A DNA stretch of 64,000 nt from Periplaneta americana. Lineage: Eukaryota > Arthropoda > Insecta > Blattodea > Blattidae. Below, piece by piece: positions 1 through 12,688 of the stretch (positions are counted from its first letter, which is position 1; every line of letters begins with the position of its first letter). Where the stretch lies: assembly GCF_040183065.1 (NCBI RefSeq), contig NC_091123.1, forward strand, positions 13,052,001 through 13,116,000, read 5' to 3'. The notes beneath the pieces are model-generated. The model was not told where the DNA came from. It searched no databases and worked only from the letters and a program-made list of their open reading frames with translations. A program made the translations under genes and the position numbers.

Positions 1-1935
1 CTCTTGCTCTCTATTGTGTCCTGGTCTTCGTCAATCTCAATTTCGTGTCATTCTCTCTCTCTATCGTGTCCTGGTCTTCGTCAATCTCAATTTCGTGTCA
101 TTCTCTTTCTCTCTATTGTGTCCTGGTCTTCGTCAATCTCAATTTTGTGTCATTCTCTTTCTCTCTATTGTGTCCTGGTCTTCGTCAATCTCAATTTTGT
201 GTCATTCTCTTTCTCTCTATTGTGTCCTGGTCTTCGTCAATCTCAATTTTGTGTCATTCTCTTATTCTCTATTGTGTCCTGGTCTTCGTCAATCTCAATT
301 TCGCGTCATTCTCTTTCTCTCTATCGTGTCCTGGTCTTCGTCAATCTCAATTTCGTGTCATTCTCTTTCTCTCTATTGTGTCCTGGTCTTCGTCAATATC
401 AATTTCGCGTCATTCTCTTTCTCTCTATCGTGTCCTGGTCTTCGTCAATCTCAATTTCGTGTCATTCTCTTTCTCTCTATTGTGTCCTGGTCTTCGTCAA
501 TCTCAATTTCGCGTCATTCTCTTTCTCTCTATCGTGTCCTGGTCTTCGTCAATCTCAATTTCGTGTCATTCTCTTTCTCTCTGTTGTGTCCTGGTCTTCG
601 TCAATATCAATTTCTTGTCATTCTCTCTCTGTTGTGTCCTGGTCTTCGTCAATCTCAATTTCGTGTCATTCTCTTGCTCTCTATTGTGTCCTGGTCTTCG
701 TCAATCTCAATTCCATGTCATTCTCTTTCTCTCTATCATGTCCTGGTCTTCGTCAATCTCAATTTCTTGTCATTCTCTTTCTCTCTATCGTGTCCTCGTC
801 TTCATTAATCTCAATTTCTTGTCATTCTCTCTCTCTGCCATGTCCTGGTCTTTGCCAACCTCAATTCCATGTCATTCTCTTTCTCTCTATTGTGTCCTGG
901 TCTTCGTCAATCTCAATTTCGTGTCACTCTCTTTCTCTCTCTCGTGTCCTGGTCTTCGTCAATCTCAATTTCGTGTCATTCTCTTTCTCTCTATTGTGTC
1001 CTGGTCTTCGTCAATCTCAATTTCGCGTCATTCTCTTTCTCTCTATCGTGTCCTGGTCTTCGTCAATCTCAATTTCGTGTCATTCTCTTTCTCTCTATTG
1101 TGTCCTGGTCTTCGTCAATCTCAATTTCGTGTCATTCTGTCTCTCTATAGTGTCCTGGTCTTCGTCAATCTCAATTTCGTGTCATTCTCTTTCTCTCTAT
1201 TGTGTCCTGGTCTTCGTCAATCTCAATTTCTTGTCATTCTCTCTCTTTGCCATGTCCTGGTCTTTGTCTCTCAATTTCATGTCATTCTCTTTCTATCATG
1301 ACCTGCTCTTCGTCAATCTCAATTTCGTTTCCTGGCCTTTGTCTATCTCAACTTCATGTCCTGGTCTTTGTCTCTCTCAATTTCTTGTAATTCTCTTTCT
1401 CTCTGCTATGTCCTGGTCTTTGTCTCTCTCAATTTCTTGTCATTCTCTTTCTCTCTGCTATGTCCTGGTCTTTGTCTCTCAATTTCATGTCATTCTCTTT
1501 CTCTATCATGGACTGGTCTTCGTCAATCTCAGTTTCTTGTCATTCTCTCTCTGCTATGTCATGGTCTTTGTCTCTCCCAATTTCGTGTCATTCTCTTTCT
1601 CTCTATCATGGACTGGTCTTCGTCAATCTCAGTTTCTTGTCATTCTCTTTCTCTCTGCTATGTCATGGTCTTTGTCTCTCTCAATTTCGTGTCCTGGTCT
1701 TCGTCTTAATTTCGTGTCATTCTCTTTCTCTGTCATGTCCTGGTCTTTGTCTATCTCAACTTCGTGTCCTGGTCTTCGTCTTAATTTCGTGTCATTCTCT
1801 CTCTCTGCCATGTCTTCTTCTCACTGTATTGTTCTGGTCTTTGACTCTCTCAATTTCATGTCATTCTCTTTCTCTCTGTCATGTCCTGGTATTTGTCTAT
1901 CTCAATTTGGTGTCATTTCCTCTGTCACTCAGTGT
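1..1935. repeat. 52-bp minisatellite array
   Basis: About 37 tandem units of roughly 52 bp, built from a TCTC/CTTT pyrimidine stretch, a gtgtcctggtcttcgtcaa core and a ctcaatttcgtgtcatt tail. The window begins inside the array. Up to about 830 the units are nearly identical; after that a second variant with ctttgtctctctcaatt and tgctatgtcctgg becomes common, with unit lengths of 40-52 bp. Because 52 is not a multiple of 3 and no unit carries a forward stop, all three forward frames are open, which produces long serine/leucine-rich ORFs (up to 655 codons). These are best read as artefacts of repetition, not genes. Confidence 0.93.
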
Positions 1936-2683
1936 GACTATTACAACCAAAAAAATAACAATGTGGCATGATGTTGATTGTTCAAACGTGTTTCCTTCAC
2001 TACTATGTACCTCATTACAAAACTAGCTATGAGGCTGGTCAGTGGAGTTGACATCACCACTCCCAGCTGGATTAACTAAACGAGTAAGTGGAGAATGGAA
2101 ATTGATATAAACTCGGATTTTTTCAGAGCCCTTGTGCTGGTGTGTTCTTTCAGTTTAACACCCCTCCCATTGATTTTATCAGAGGCAGCCTTTAAGAAAA
2201 AAATAATTATTTCTCTTGATATTTGTTAAAAAGAGGTTTTAGTGTAAGTGGAATCTTTCTTATAACAACTAGGGTCCCTAAACAATCTAATCGATATCTG
2301 CTAAGAACACAACTTCAGTTTTTTTTCTCAGTGGGATACAGTTAATTTATGGCAAGTCATTATGTCTGCCCATTACATATGAAATATGAAGAGATAGTAT
2401 TGTGGTGCCTAGTGATTCTAGGCTTGCGATCTCTGTACAGCAATTTTTCCCAAGCAATTTTCGGATTTTTTTTTTCTGTACTATACAGTAAAATAAGTAA
2501 TATAGAAATACGTATGTAGTGGAACTGGCAAAAGATGCTATACATTATCATTAGAACAACCCACATTACGCTTCATTTTGCATGTAACTGTAGGACAAAG
2601 TAATAATGGAATGCAAAATCCTGAATACCCTATTTGTAACTATTATCAGTTTCTTTCAAAAGTACCTATGAATTTAAATTATA
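1936..2683. other. AT-rich intergenic stretch, nothing recognised
   Basis: No ORF with family resemblance, no clear repeat boundary. It contains homopolymer runs and a short minus-strand ORF near 2360-2566 without recognisable motifs. Confidence 0.5.
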
Positions 2684-2685
2684 TA

Positions 2686-3646
2686 CAGTGAAACCTGCCC
2701 AAATCGGAACCTGAATAATCCGGAATCCTGTCTATTTCAGAACATTTTATTGGTCCCGGCGAAATTCATATGTATTATGTGTAATTTTTTCCTGAATAAA
2801 ACGGAAACTGTCCAATGCGGAAACGGAAACTGTCTGCTACTGTTCAAAACTGAAATAATATTTTGGAAACACTACTTTAATGTAAACTGTATTTTGAAAC
2901 AGTATGTGCTTTCAAGGAATGTACGAAATACGTAAGTCACTAAAATAAAAACAAGTTTTCTTTGTAAAATTTTTGAGGGTGCGAGGGTGTGTTGGCCTGG
3001 TGGTCATAAATTTTATTACCCTATTGACTAGGCAGACGACTCCTTTCAAAGATGTTCAATGCTTCACTCCTGTATAAGCTACTGTTGTAGCTGGGTAGAA
3101 CGCAAGTGTATTAGTGATTTCGTGATAAAAAAGTTGCGTAATAATGTTGCACTATCATTAATTGATGAAGTAAAAGTTATCGAGGAAAATGAGAAACGAA
3201 GAGTATGGAAAATAATGTTGAAATTTATGAATGGAAAACTCAGGTGTAACTTAACACTTAATAAAATAAAGGCCGTATCATGATTGAGTGGCTTGGGGTC
3301 AATAATGGTTACATAAACAGAAACAGAAAACAACTGGTTACATAGAAATAAATGAACTGTTGTGGGAGTGGATTGTTCTTGCCCTTTCAAAGATCATGCA
3401 AATTTCTGGACCTATTCATCAAGATCATTCACCAATTAAATAAGTGACAGGAAGCTGATTTAATGTCAGTAGTGTTAAATGGAATATTTTGTAATTCCTA
3501 CAATTTGCGGCATGCCATTTTGTTTTTCCATTTATAAAAATTATAAAATATTCCAGTTTAACTTCACACCTGAATAACATGGAAACCTGTCCATAACTGA
3601 AAAAAAATTAGGACCATGTCACTTCCGTCTTGAACAGGTTTCACTA
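2686..3646 (+). mobile_element. Tigger/pogo-like DNA transposon, decayed copy 1
   Basis: Ends are inverted: cagtgaaacctg at the left and caggtttcacta at the right, flanked by TA on both sides (2684-2685 and 3647-3648), as expected of Tc1/mariner-superfamily elements. The interior around 3059-3283 translates to a segment with IDEVKVIEENEKRR and a following K-L-R-C-N helix, resembling the N-terminal psq/CENP-B-type helix-turn-helix of pogo/Tigger transposases. Stops and frameshifts break the rest. A second copy lies in opposite orientation at 37216-38386, and the subterminal bases match between the two. Confidence 0.75.
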
Positions 3647-3920
3647 TACTACATATTGAAATATTATTTTGAACTTAAAATCTCTTTTAATCATAAGTCG
3701 ACAATGTTATTCACATTTTATATAAACAAGGAATTAAAATTATAACTTTTTTCATTTTTGAATAAAGCGATCAATATCACTCAATAGGTCTACTGAAGGA
3801 TGGGTGTACTTAGATTTCATAGCCATATTTTAGATAAGAAGTTGCACATTTCAGTATTCAGTATTGTTTCCAGTCAGTCTTCTCTGCCATCATCTTGCAG
3901 AGATTGACTAAATGCATGTT

Positions 3921-4143
3921 TTAGGTGAACCTCAAGAGTTTCTTCTTCTTTCCGAATTCAAAATCCACTTGAGTGTAAAGAATCTTCTCTCTACTGAGGC
4001 AGACAATGTAGGAATCATAACTGCTTTCATTGTCAACTTCCTTAATGTGTACATTTTGCTGAAATGTTTCTGACACGTGAAAAGCAGAAGGTAGGGACAA
4101 CTTTCCTTCACTGTATATGTTGATATTTCTTTCAGTGGAACAG
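3921..4143 (-). CDS. possible terminal exon of an unknown minus-strand gene
   Basis: A minus-strand frame of about 73 codons ends at a stop at 3921-3923. On the minus strand it is preceded by a pyrimidine-rich acceptor-like sequence ending tttctctgcag at 4144. The peptide is mixed and charged (EVDNESSYDSYIVCLSRE, ending KKKKLLRFT), without low complexity. I do not recognise the family and no partner exon was found, so this may be chance or an old transposon fragment. Confidence 0.18.
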
Positions 4144-4573
4144 CTGCAGAGAAATGTTACCATTTGCATGTAGTAAAGATGAAAGAACATTTCTCAGGAG
4201 TGGCTAATGTTGGTCTAAATTCTCAACTTCCATTGATAAATTTATAGCATTACGACAGTCATTCATGTAGCTCGATAAGTTTTCACATGTAACACGAGAA
4301 CAGATGGCAAAAGAAGTCACGCCAGCACAGATATTATATTACATTTGTTTACGAAGTCCACCAGAGATTTTACTTATAGTTCTAAGCAAGTATTTCATTT
4401 TCAACTAATCATTTTAAATTTGTTGTAGCTGCACTACCTTCAACTTTTAGGTTGATCTAACGATTCACTGAATTGAAACTGAGGTTGTGGTAAGTGTCTT
4501 GCCTTTAGTTATCTGCCCCATTGTGTTATTACAGGGCCTGAAGTTAGAACACATGTTTCTGTTTATTTTAAAC

Positions 4574-5803
4574 CAGTGGTTCCCAAACTTTTTGAAGGTT
4601 CGACCCATTTTTGGTACCGGCACTTAAACCGATTCAATAATACAAATTCCTGTAAAATCTAAACTATAATTTTACTGAAAACCAGTGAATATTTCCCCCC
4701 CCCCCCCAAAAAAAACGACAAAAGTACAACTATATGGTGCAAATAACACGAAATATTATGTAAAAATAATTTCTAGTAAGTTACTTCGAACTTTTACTGA
4801 CATGGCGCTGTGATAACAGTTCAATATAAATCGAAAATGATGCTCAAGCTATACATTACCCAACGAATCTACAAAGAGACTTGATTACTAGTTGACATCA
4901 CTAGACAAAAATAAGTTTGATTCATTTCAATGTATTAAAGAACTGGTGGAAAATTTAGCTATGTACCGTAAGATGTGACATTTACAGAGTTTGTCTTTGC
5001 ACACATGCAATTAAGTTTGCACGATTTAAAAAAAAAACAGCTTTTCGAATATTTTCAGAAAAAAACAACTACGATAATCGTAGATGGATACTGAGTTCGG
5101 TTTTAGACAGATGTATTCAACTACCTGAAATTAAACTGCATGACGAAAATAATTTATGGTATGTTGAAAGTACTCTTTTCGCACAGGGTACACCAAAATT
5201 CGATCAAAACTGCAGAAATAGTTGAGCTTTCAAAAGAAGCTTGTAAATGTTTGATAATATTTATAATATCGTATTTGTACAAAATAAGTTTATCGTCTAC
5301 GATTGTGATTGAAGTAAAAGCGAGAAATCTCCTTGGACCTGAAATATTACGTGTGTATCGAATACAAAGTCCAGATTTGAGAGCTACTTCCTGAAAAACA
5401 TTACTACATTAATTTTTTTATATAAATACGGAAACATTTTTATATGTTCAACATTATGGCTATATTTCTAAATTCAAAAATCGCCCTGAGTGGCACAGTT
5501 GGTATAGCGCTGGCCTTCTGTGCCCAAGGTTGCGGGTTCGACCCCAGCTCAGGTCGATGGCATTTAAATGTGCTTAAATGCGACAGGCTCATGTCATTTG
5601 ATTTAGTGGCATGTAAAAGAACTGTGGGACAAAATTCCGGCACACCGGCAACGTTGATATAACCTCGGCAGTTGCGAGCGTCGTTAAATAAACCATAATT
5701 TTTTTTTTAAATTCAAAAGTAATGTATGTCAGTAAGGTGTTTCGGTTTTATTTTGTAAATCACCTCGCGACTCCCATCACGACCCTCACTTTGGAAACCA
5801 CCG
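4574..5803. mobile_element. non-autonomous hAT element with 8-bp TSD
   Basis: The left end cagtggttcccaaact and the right end, read inverted as cggtggtttccaaagt, are typical hAT termini. They are flanked by a perfect 8-bp direct repeat ttttaaac at 4566-4573 and 5804-5811. No transposase is recognisable in the interior. A tRNA-derived SINE (5480-5708) has inserted near the right end, so the original element was about 1.0 kb. Confidence 0.88.
5480..5708 (+). mobile_element. tRNA-derived SINE, family B, copy 1
   Basis: Begins with a tRNA-like head (gagtggcacagttggtatagcgc as the A-box region, gggttcgacccc as the B box), followed by a unique body ending ttgcgagcgtcgttaaataaacc and a T-rich tail. 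It is flanked by the direct repeat aaattcaaaa at 5470-5479 and 5709-5718. It is nested in the hAT element above; a second copy is at 22111-22341. Confidence 0.88.
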
Positions 5804-5811
5804 TTTTAAAC

Positions 5812-6689
5812 AATGCAATAACCTGTCCTTTCTAGCTGGAGGTTCCGTTAAAGCTATCTGAAAGCTACAATAAACTGCTCAACAACTTCCAGTGAAAATG
5901 TAATGTCTTCAGTGCAGAGATATAACACATGGTCCCAACAAGTGGAGTGTAAAAACCGAGGTGCAAGCAATAACTTCACTGTACATCTGCATTGCAGTAT
6001 TAAACTATTTTGTTTTCACTAGATGGGGTTTTCACTCACATCACCCAATGAGGCAACAAGAAAACTGACCATGTTACAATTGTAGGTACTGTTTTATCAA
6101 CCACTAAATAAACATCACTTCTTTCGCATTTTCATTTAGTTACCTCCGAGGCCTGTTGCATAATGTTGAAATTACTATTTCATAGCGACAAAATTAGTAA
6201 ATAATTTTAAAAAATTCATTTCCATTGCATAAATCTGTATTGGAAATTCCTCACAAGTGACAAGCACTAGTAATTACTGACAGTTTTATTTCTTTTACGA
6301 ACGAATTGTTGCATAAAAATTTGTCATTTGTAAAATAATTTGGTTCTCATTCAATTTATAGACTCGGCAAATTCCCGACAAGTCATGTTGAAGTTGTTGA
6401 AGTTGTTGGAGTTGAACAATAACTGAACTATAAATTTTTCTTCTTTCCTGCAGTTTAATTTTTTTTATTAACTTCGATAACAAAGGAAGACTCGACTGCA
6501 GTTATGTCCTCACCTTCAGTTCTGATAAAGCGGCCAAGTTGCATTAGCAAAATTTATCACAGGAACATGCAAAGAACATTAAACCATAATAATTATCAAT
6601 GAAAATCCAGGGACATTTCGGGAACGAATTTTTTCCTGAAAACAAAATTCAGGGACTGTCCCCGCGAAACGGGGATGTCTGGTACTTTA
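5812..6689. other. intergenic, nothing recognised
   Basis: AT-rich sequence with a short (gttgaa) run near 6390. No coding or repeat signal that I can name. Confidence 0.45.
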
Positions 6690-7070
6690 CTGCAAACCCA
6701 GCATTATCCTTATTTTCCTCCTTCCTCTTAGTCTCCTCATACAATCCAGCTATCTTAATGTTCTGCCCCGAACTCTTTTCCCCTTAATCATTCCTTCCAG
6801 TGCATCCTTCAGTAGGCAGTTTCTTCTTAACTAGTGATCTAGCCAATTTCTTTTTCTCTTTCTAATCAGTTTCAGCATTATTCTTTCTTCACTTCACCCA
6901 CTCTAACACAGCTTCATGTATTATCCTGTCTGTCCATTTCACTTGATCCCTCTGCTCCATATTCACATTTCAAATGATTGTAGTTGTTTCGCTTCACTTC
7001 GTCGTAATGTTCATATACAATGCCACAATCTACACGAAGCACTTCACTTATGATTAAAGGACTTTTCAAG
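6690..7070 (-). mobile_element. RTE-type LINE, 3' coding fragment (antisense)
   Basis: Read on the minus strand, this matches the degenerate C-terminal tail of an RTE-clade reverse transcriptase ORF: a C-terminal MLGLQ-stop near 6690-6700, and segments corresponding to the REKEIG...ETAY...MHWKE region. It is parallel to the better-preserved copy at 62270-63300. Several stops and frameshifts; clearly dead. Confidence 0.65.
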
Positions 7071-8539
7071 TTAATTTTACGAATAATTATGCTTTATTAA
7101 GTTTTTAAAAACTATTTTCATAAAACTTGAACAATCAGAATCATGCTTAAGATACCAACCACATATTTAAAGTGGCATTATACTTTTTATGCTTTTGGGT
7201 TACCCTGATCATCATCATCCTGTCTTCTTTCCCCATTTATACAGTTCTCCTGACCACCCTCCACATCAGACCTCATGGCAGATGATCTCTGATTTTCCCC
7301 CCTCTTCTCAATTTTGTCTATTCTCTAGAGATAATAAAAACTTGTACTAATAGTACAAATTATACTATTATAAATCATTTCTATTAGGTCATCATTCTTT
7401 TCTCTTTATAAACATATTCATTTGTAATTTTACCCCATAATTCAAAACATCGTGAAGAAAAAAAACTGATTATTTCTTGAAGTGGAGTGGAATTTTGTGT
7501 TTCTGATGGCAAATACAGATCCATTTTTCCTGAACAGTTCTATATTTCATATACTAGATACCGAATATTGACATAATTAGACATAGTTTAGGAGACATTG
7601 CTGTACATTAATAGATCGCATCAGAAATCCTAAGTATTTCCATGAAAATATCGAAATCTAGTTTTTTCCAGAATACTTTTTCTTCTATGCAGAATGAGAA
7701 AAGCAAAAGGACGAAAGTTTAATTTTAAATAACCGTCATACATATCACGTTATATTCATATATCAAACAAAAACACTTGCCTGTTTTGCCTGCAATTTGT
7801 GAAGTCTCCACTGCAGAATCTAGTCCAGCTGACACCAGCTCCACATCCCTCTTTTTCTGTCTGCAAACGAAGATTTTCCATTACTCTACAGTCAGAACAT
7901 CAATGTGGCATTACAGCACTAAATATATCGATGGCTAAGAAGTCATACTTCGAAACTGTACATTTCCAGGTGAATAAAAAAATGTTTTAAAAATTGATTT
8001 TTCTCAAATAGACAAACTTTTTATACATGTTTCTGCTTTGCAAGATCTTCTATTCGAGCACAGGAGACACTGAAGAAGACGTGACATAACGTCGAAACGG
8101 GCCATCTGTCGAATGTATATACATTTTAAAAAATTTTAACACTTTTTAACGTATGACTAAGTAATTTTATGTTTTTAACAAACAAAGTGTTAACGTGAAC
8201 TTTAATCAATGTCAAAATATTAGTTAACTGTTCAATTTTGTGAACAAAATAATAATGTAGTTAATCTAAATAATAATGTAGTTAAACAAAATGACCAATG
8301 ACCATTTTTGTAGATACCAGGTACCGGTATTACTTCCTAGCCATCGATATTACAAAAGCCAAATTAGAAGAGTACGAAGAAGCAAACAAGACGACACTGA
8401 TACAACAAAAAAGAAGAGGTGGTCTGATAAGGTACAGTTAGAAGGTAGAGGGTGAGCCACTGATATGGAAGCACCTACTGAGCTACCACTAAATTTAGAA
8501 GTGGGTCAGAAAGCCGGAAAATTTTGGAGCCCTCACAGT
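7071..8539. other. intergenic; one hammerhead-like motif near 8069
   Basis: Mostly AT-rich sequence with no gene. Around 8065-8105 a ctgaaga motif is followed by a 5-bp hairpin (gacgt/acgtc) and gaaac, the same layout as the Penelope-like ends at 24616-25106 and 31173-31332. It is probably an old pLTR fragment. Confidence 0.4.
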
Positions 8540-8725
8540 TACAAGATCTTACATGCCCCCAAACACATGAACGGTAGAGCCCCACAAATAAAATTTAAAA
8601 AAACTTAAAAATCAGCTGTTATATTTGTTTTTTCGAAAATGAGAAAGAAGAGCCTGAGAATCCCGCCCACTGTACTGTAGGAGTCTTGCAGAACTATTAG
8701 TAACCACCAGTAGAGGCCCGCAGCT
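8540..8725. repeat. diverged dispersed repeat, copy 1 of 2
   Basis: Shares a diverged block with 10300-10500: a run of C's followed by acatgaacggtagagcc, then cgaaaatgagaa and cccgcccactgtactgta. Family unknown. No gene is visible in either copy. Confidence 0.5.
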
Positions 8726-10299
8726 ACAAAGGTTGGCAGTTCTGCATGAAAAATAGTGTATTTAGCAAACGCATGCTGTTTATTGCATCTAAATCGGATA
8801 CCGCGTGTAATTACAGCGCCTTCTCGAAGTTGACTGTGCACCCGAAATTGTACTCCAACCATGCGTGCGCTACACCTCTCCCACCTGGTACAACTAGTCA
8901 CATAGTGGAGATGTGCCCCACATGCTTTTCTAGTTTTTTAAGTCAAATTAACTAAATCCTTCACTCCGGTGTTTGTCCATGTATTTTCTCCTCTAAACAG
9001 AATACATTGATGGGGGAGAAAGGGTTTTCATGAGTGCAGCAAAAAACCAATAGTTTCCATTACACATTTCGGTATTAAAATGACGATTTCCTCGAATTTT
9101 TCCAGAAATTTCAATATATAAATTTTGTGTAGGACGTTCTAATTTCTTAAGCTAACATGCAGTTTCTCTTTTAATTTCGAAAAGGACTGGTCGATTAGGT
9201 TTTCATTTCATTCATTTTTAATATAAAATATTTCCTTAGACACACTGACTAATCACATCACACCACCCACAGTACTATAACAATCTGGAACTGTAACGAT
9301 ATATAGTAGTCCAGAAGCCTGTGTGTTCTAACGCAGGTCATAAAGAGATGAGAGTGTTGACGGTTCTTTTGTATATTCGGAGAGAGCTGCTTCGGTTGCA
9401 GCTCTAATGCAGTCTTATGGGACGGTGAAGAAAACCAGTTTTCTGCTGCCGACTACCCTACGTTGAGCATCAGTTACTGTCGATCACAGATCCGAAAAGT
9501 ACACTACAGCTAAAATTTTCGAGCAGTTCAAGGCTCCTACAGACAGTAAAATCTAGAATCGAAGGAGAATGAATTGGAAAAATAAATGAAACAATGAACT
9601 AGATTACATAAAAACACGTTTTATATTTTTAATTTTTTTCAGGTCCATTTAAATGGCGGTTCTGCAGCTCTACAGTTCTTATTGTAGAGCCACCCCTGGG
9701 TAACCACCAAAAAAAATCGAGCTCTCACTTGCTTCTGACATACTATGTCATTTTAAAATTTGAGCCTAACAAAATGGCCGGGAACACTTGAGTCACAAAT
9801 CTGCGGGATATAATGGCACGATCAATGAATGAGGCATGGTGCTGCATTTACCCATGACTCACGTCAGATGTGGTAACATCAAAATAGGAATCCCAAACAA
9901 AAGTTGAATTTTAAAAAAGAGCCAGAGTTCATAAAAGTCTATAAACCACTCTTCTGCGAACTTTCTCGCCACTGTAACTCCGACAAATGTGCAACAGGAA
10001 GGAAGCTGATGTAGGTAGGGCAGAAGGTCCCCGAGCTCAACTGAAGACCTAACATTCTAAACGTGCTAAGTGCCAATTTTTCAAATTTCATTTTATTCAA
10101 TCTAAGGGAGGAACATCCATATGACAATATCATACTAAATTGTCTTTGTCGTAGCTCAATTGTAAGCAACTCATTTTTGCGCCAAAATACGGTGTTGTAG
10201 GTATCTCAACATGCATTTCGCAGTGTGTTTTTCATCAATATTTCAGAAAGTTGTCTTTCGCACTTAGCACATTTAGAATGTTAGGTCCCTCAATTGCAG
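8726..10299. other. intergenic, no recognised gene
   Basis: Two overlapping ORFs on opposite strands (8605-8901 minus, 8746-8955 plus) lack family motifs. Around 9640-9730 a short piece (accaccaaaaaaaatcgagctc) resembles the end of the repeat at 10300-10500. Confidence 0.4.
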
Positions 10300-10500
10300 T
10301 GCAAGGGACAACCCTGTGCCCCCCAAGCATATGAACAGTAGAACCTGGCAAATTAAAATAAAACTTCAAAAACGTCCCTTCAGAGGAGAATTATTTTCCG
10401 AAAATGAGAAGGAAGCTAAGGAAGAGACAGAAAAGCCCGCCCACTCTACTGTAAAAGCTCCACAGGGCTAGTAACCAGCAAAAAAAAAAAATCGAGCTCC
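10300..10500. repeat. diverged dispersed repeat, copy 2 of 2
   Basis: Same order of blocks as 8540-8725 (catatgaacagtagaacc, cgaaaatgagaa, cccgcccactctactgta), ending in a poly-A stretch and tcgagctcc. Function and family unknown. Confidence 0.5.
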
Positions 10501-10821
10501 TATCTTAGCCAACTACTGTTTACACCTAGTTAAGGATATTCCTGATTTGAGTTAAAGTGGAGTTATTCTACAAAATTAAAAAAAGAAATGAGTAAAATAT
10601 AGCGATACCAGGGCAGTAAACATGTCTTATAACAGGATCAAGGAAAAGTTAGTAAAGTCGAGACGAAAGAGTCTCTTCTATTTCCGAGATTCTATTACAC
10701 ACTTAACACGTGTGTATTTTCTGCAGGATAATATTTTTAGAATTTTAAATAATGTATAATTTTTACAATATTTCTTGCATTGAAAATATGAAGTAAATTT
10801 ATTTTTTAAAGATTTTGTTTA

Positions 10822-11300
10822 TAGGCCAATAGATAACCAAGTAACCTCAAGAAGAGAGTCTGTTGATGCTCCACCATTTCAGTCAATGCAACTGTTATAT
10901 GTTCATGGGAGTATTATTCTGCTCACCTGTGCATCCTAGAGAATGTGGGCTGCACTAGCAGCATCCACATGTGGTCCAATCGCCCAAGCACAGCACCACC
11001 TACGTGCTCGTCACAAACACCAACAACTCTCGAGGCTAGCTGCATCGTGGGAGCCCAGGGGTTAGATGGTGCTGTGATGCTTCATCAGGCTGGCAGTAGC
11101 AGAGTGCTACTGGTACACAGGAACAGTGACGCAAACTCCAGCATGGTCATGGAAATCCTGAAGGACTGGTCCTCTCTGCTTTTCTCCCAACCTGTGCACG
11201 ATGAGTGATTAAGACGATGATTCATGAAGTAAATTTATTTTTCAAGGGCTTTGTGTATATCTTCTTTGTAGGCCAATAGATAACCAAGTAACCTCCAGAC
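10822..11300 (-). repeat. ~400-bp exon-like repeat, copy 1
   Basis: Shares gccaatagataaccaagtaac, tgctccaccatttcagtcaatg, a GC-rich core and a gtaaatttatttttcaaggg stretch with the copies at 12279 and 12689. On the minus strand the GC-rich core is open for about 50 codons (…NPWAP-MQLASRVVGV…) and ends at a perfect donor-like cag|gtgagc. No family recognised. It could be a decayed, locally duplicated exon or a domesticated repeat. Confidence 0.55.
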
Positions 11301-11992
11301 CTAAGCAATTTACACATTCTTAAGTTTAAAAATAAAGTGAAAATGTTTACGATATTTGATAAATTTTAAAGTGTTACTAGCATTATATGGTACTAATTTT
11401 TATTGTATTTATCTGATGCATGTAACCTATAAGATAAAACATTGTAATAAATATAAATAGATCATTTTTCTTAATTAATAACAGTGTATATCTCCAATAA
11501 ATTATTTCTTATCATCGCCACAGATACATTTGATTGTACTTGTCACTAGAGAGTTCTTGAAATTTATATTTTCCCCGCCATTCATAAAATATTTTGATAT
11601 GATACCTCTTGCACAAAAGGGGAGATCTATAATTGAAACTAGATTAATATATTTCAGTATTATTTGTATTTATCCTGGTAATAATGAACAGTTTGACTCG
11701 TAGACATTTTGTTTTTGCAGCATTAACTTTCCATGATTGTACAAGAAGATTCGAAGAGAACGGCAGTTACGTAGACATTCGGCTCCCCCCTACTACCATT
11801 AATGCACAACACAATGTCAATACGGCGGTTGCTGTCGTCTGCGATACAACGAACTTTTCTGTTGATTTTCGAGTTCGTCATTTTTTCCGGTTATTTTATG
11901 CTTATTTAAGTTGTGTTAACTCTCGCTAGTGGTTTTATATTTTATCCGTCTTAGTATTTATTTTATTATTGTAAATATTTTTGTTTTATCAC

Positions 11993-12035
<43 letters not shown>

Positions 12036-12101
12036 TATATGATTATTATTAATTAATTATTTTGTATTACAATCTTTGTATCATTTCTGTCACGATTATT
12101 C

Positions 12102-12135
<34 letters not shown>

Positions 12136-12278
12136 TATATCATCAGCATTATTATTTGATCCCTGCAAAATTTATGTAGACTACTGGACTGTACCCGAGC
12201 ACGAGCATATGCTCATTTCGGGTATCTATTCATATGTATTCATTTCAAATGGTAATTGTAAATAAATTTGAATTTCAT
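11301..12278 (+). mobile_element. probable LINE 3' end with (ATT)n, between repeat copies
   Basis: Not shared by the flanking ~400-bp repeats, so it was probably inserted between copies 1 and 2. The right part (12170-12278) has a hairpin-like 3' UTR (cccgagcacgagcatatgctcatttcggg) and an A-rich end gtaaataaatttgaattt, typical of a LINE tail. Two (ATT)n runs lie inside. An 81-codon ORF at 11684-11929 shows no recognisable domain. Confidence 0.45.
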
Positions 12279-12688
12279 GCTCCACCATTTCAGTCAATGC
12301 AACTGTTATATATTCAAGGTAGTATTATTTTGCTCACCTGTGCATCCTAGAGAATGTGGGCAGCACCAGCAGCATCCACATGTGGTCTAATCACCTGAGC
12401 ACAGCACCACCTACGTACTCGTCACCAACACCAACAACTCTCGAGGCTAGCTGCATCATGGGAGCCCAGGGGTTAGATGTGCTATATGATGCTTCATCAG
12501 ACTGGCAGTAGAAGAGTGCTGCAAACTCCAGCATGGCCATGGAAATCCTGAAGAACCAGTCCTCACTGCTTTTCTCCCAACCTGTGTGCAATAAGTGATG
12601 AAGACAATGATTTATGAAGTAAATTTATTTTTCAAGGGCTTTGTGTATAGTTTCATTGTGGGCCAATAGATAACCAAGTAACATCAAG
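12279..12688 (-). repeat. ~400-bp exon-like repeat, copy 2
   Basis: Tandem with copy 3. The minus-strand frame is open for 66 codons (12391-12591) and reads WEKSSEDWFFRISMAMLEF early and NPWAPMMQLASRVVGV later, so it preserves more of the frame than copy 1. The donor-like cacag|gtgagc is retained at the same place. Confidence 0.55.

Noticed and set aside
4-1971. 655-codon and other long S/L/F-rich ORFs
   Set aside because: They run through the 52-bp minisatellite in three overlapping frames and change only with unit variation; no gene features.
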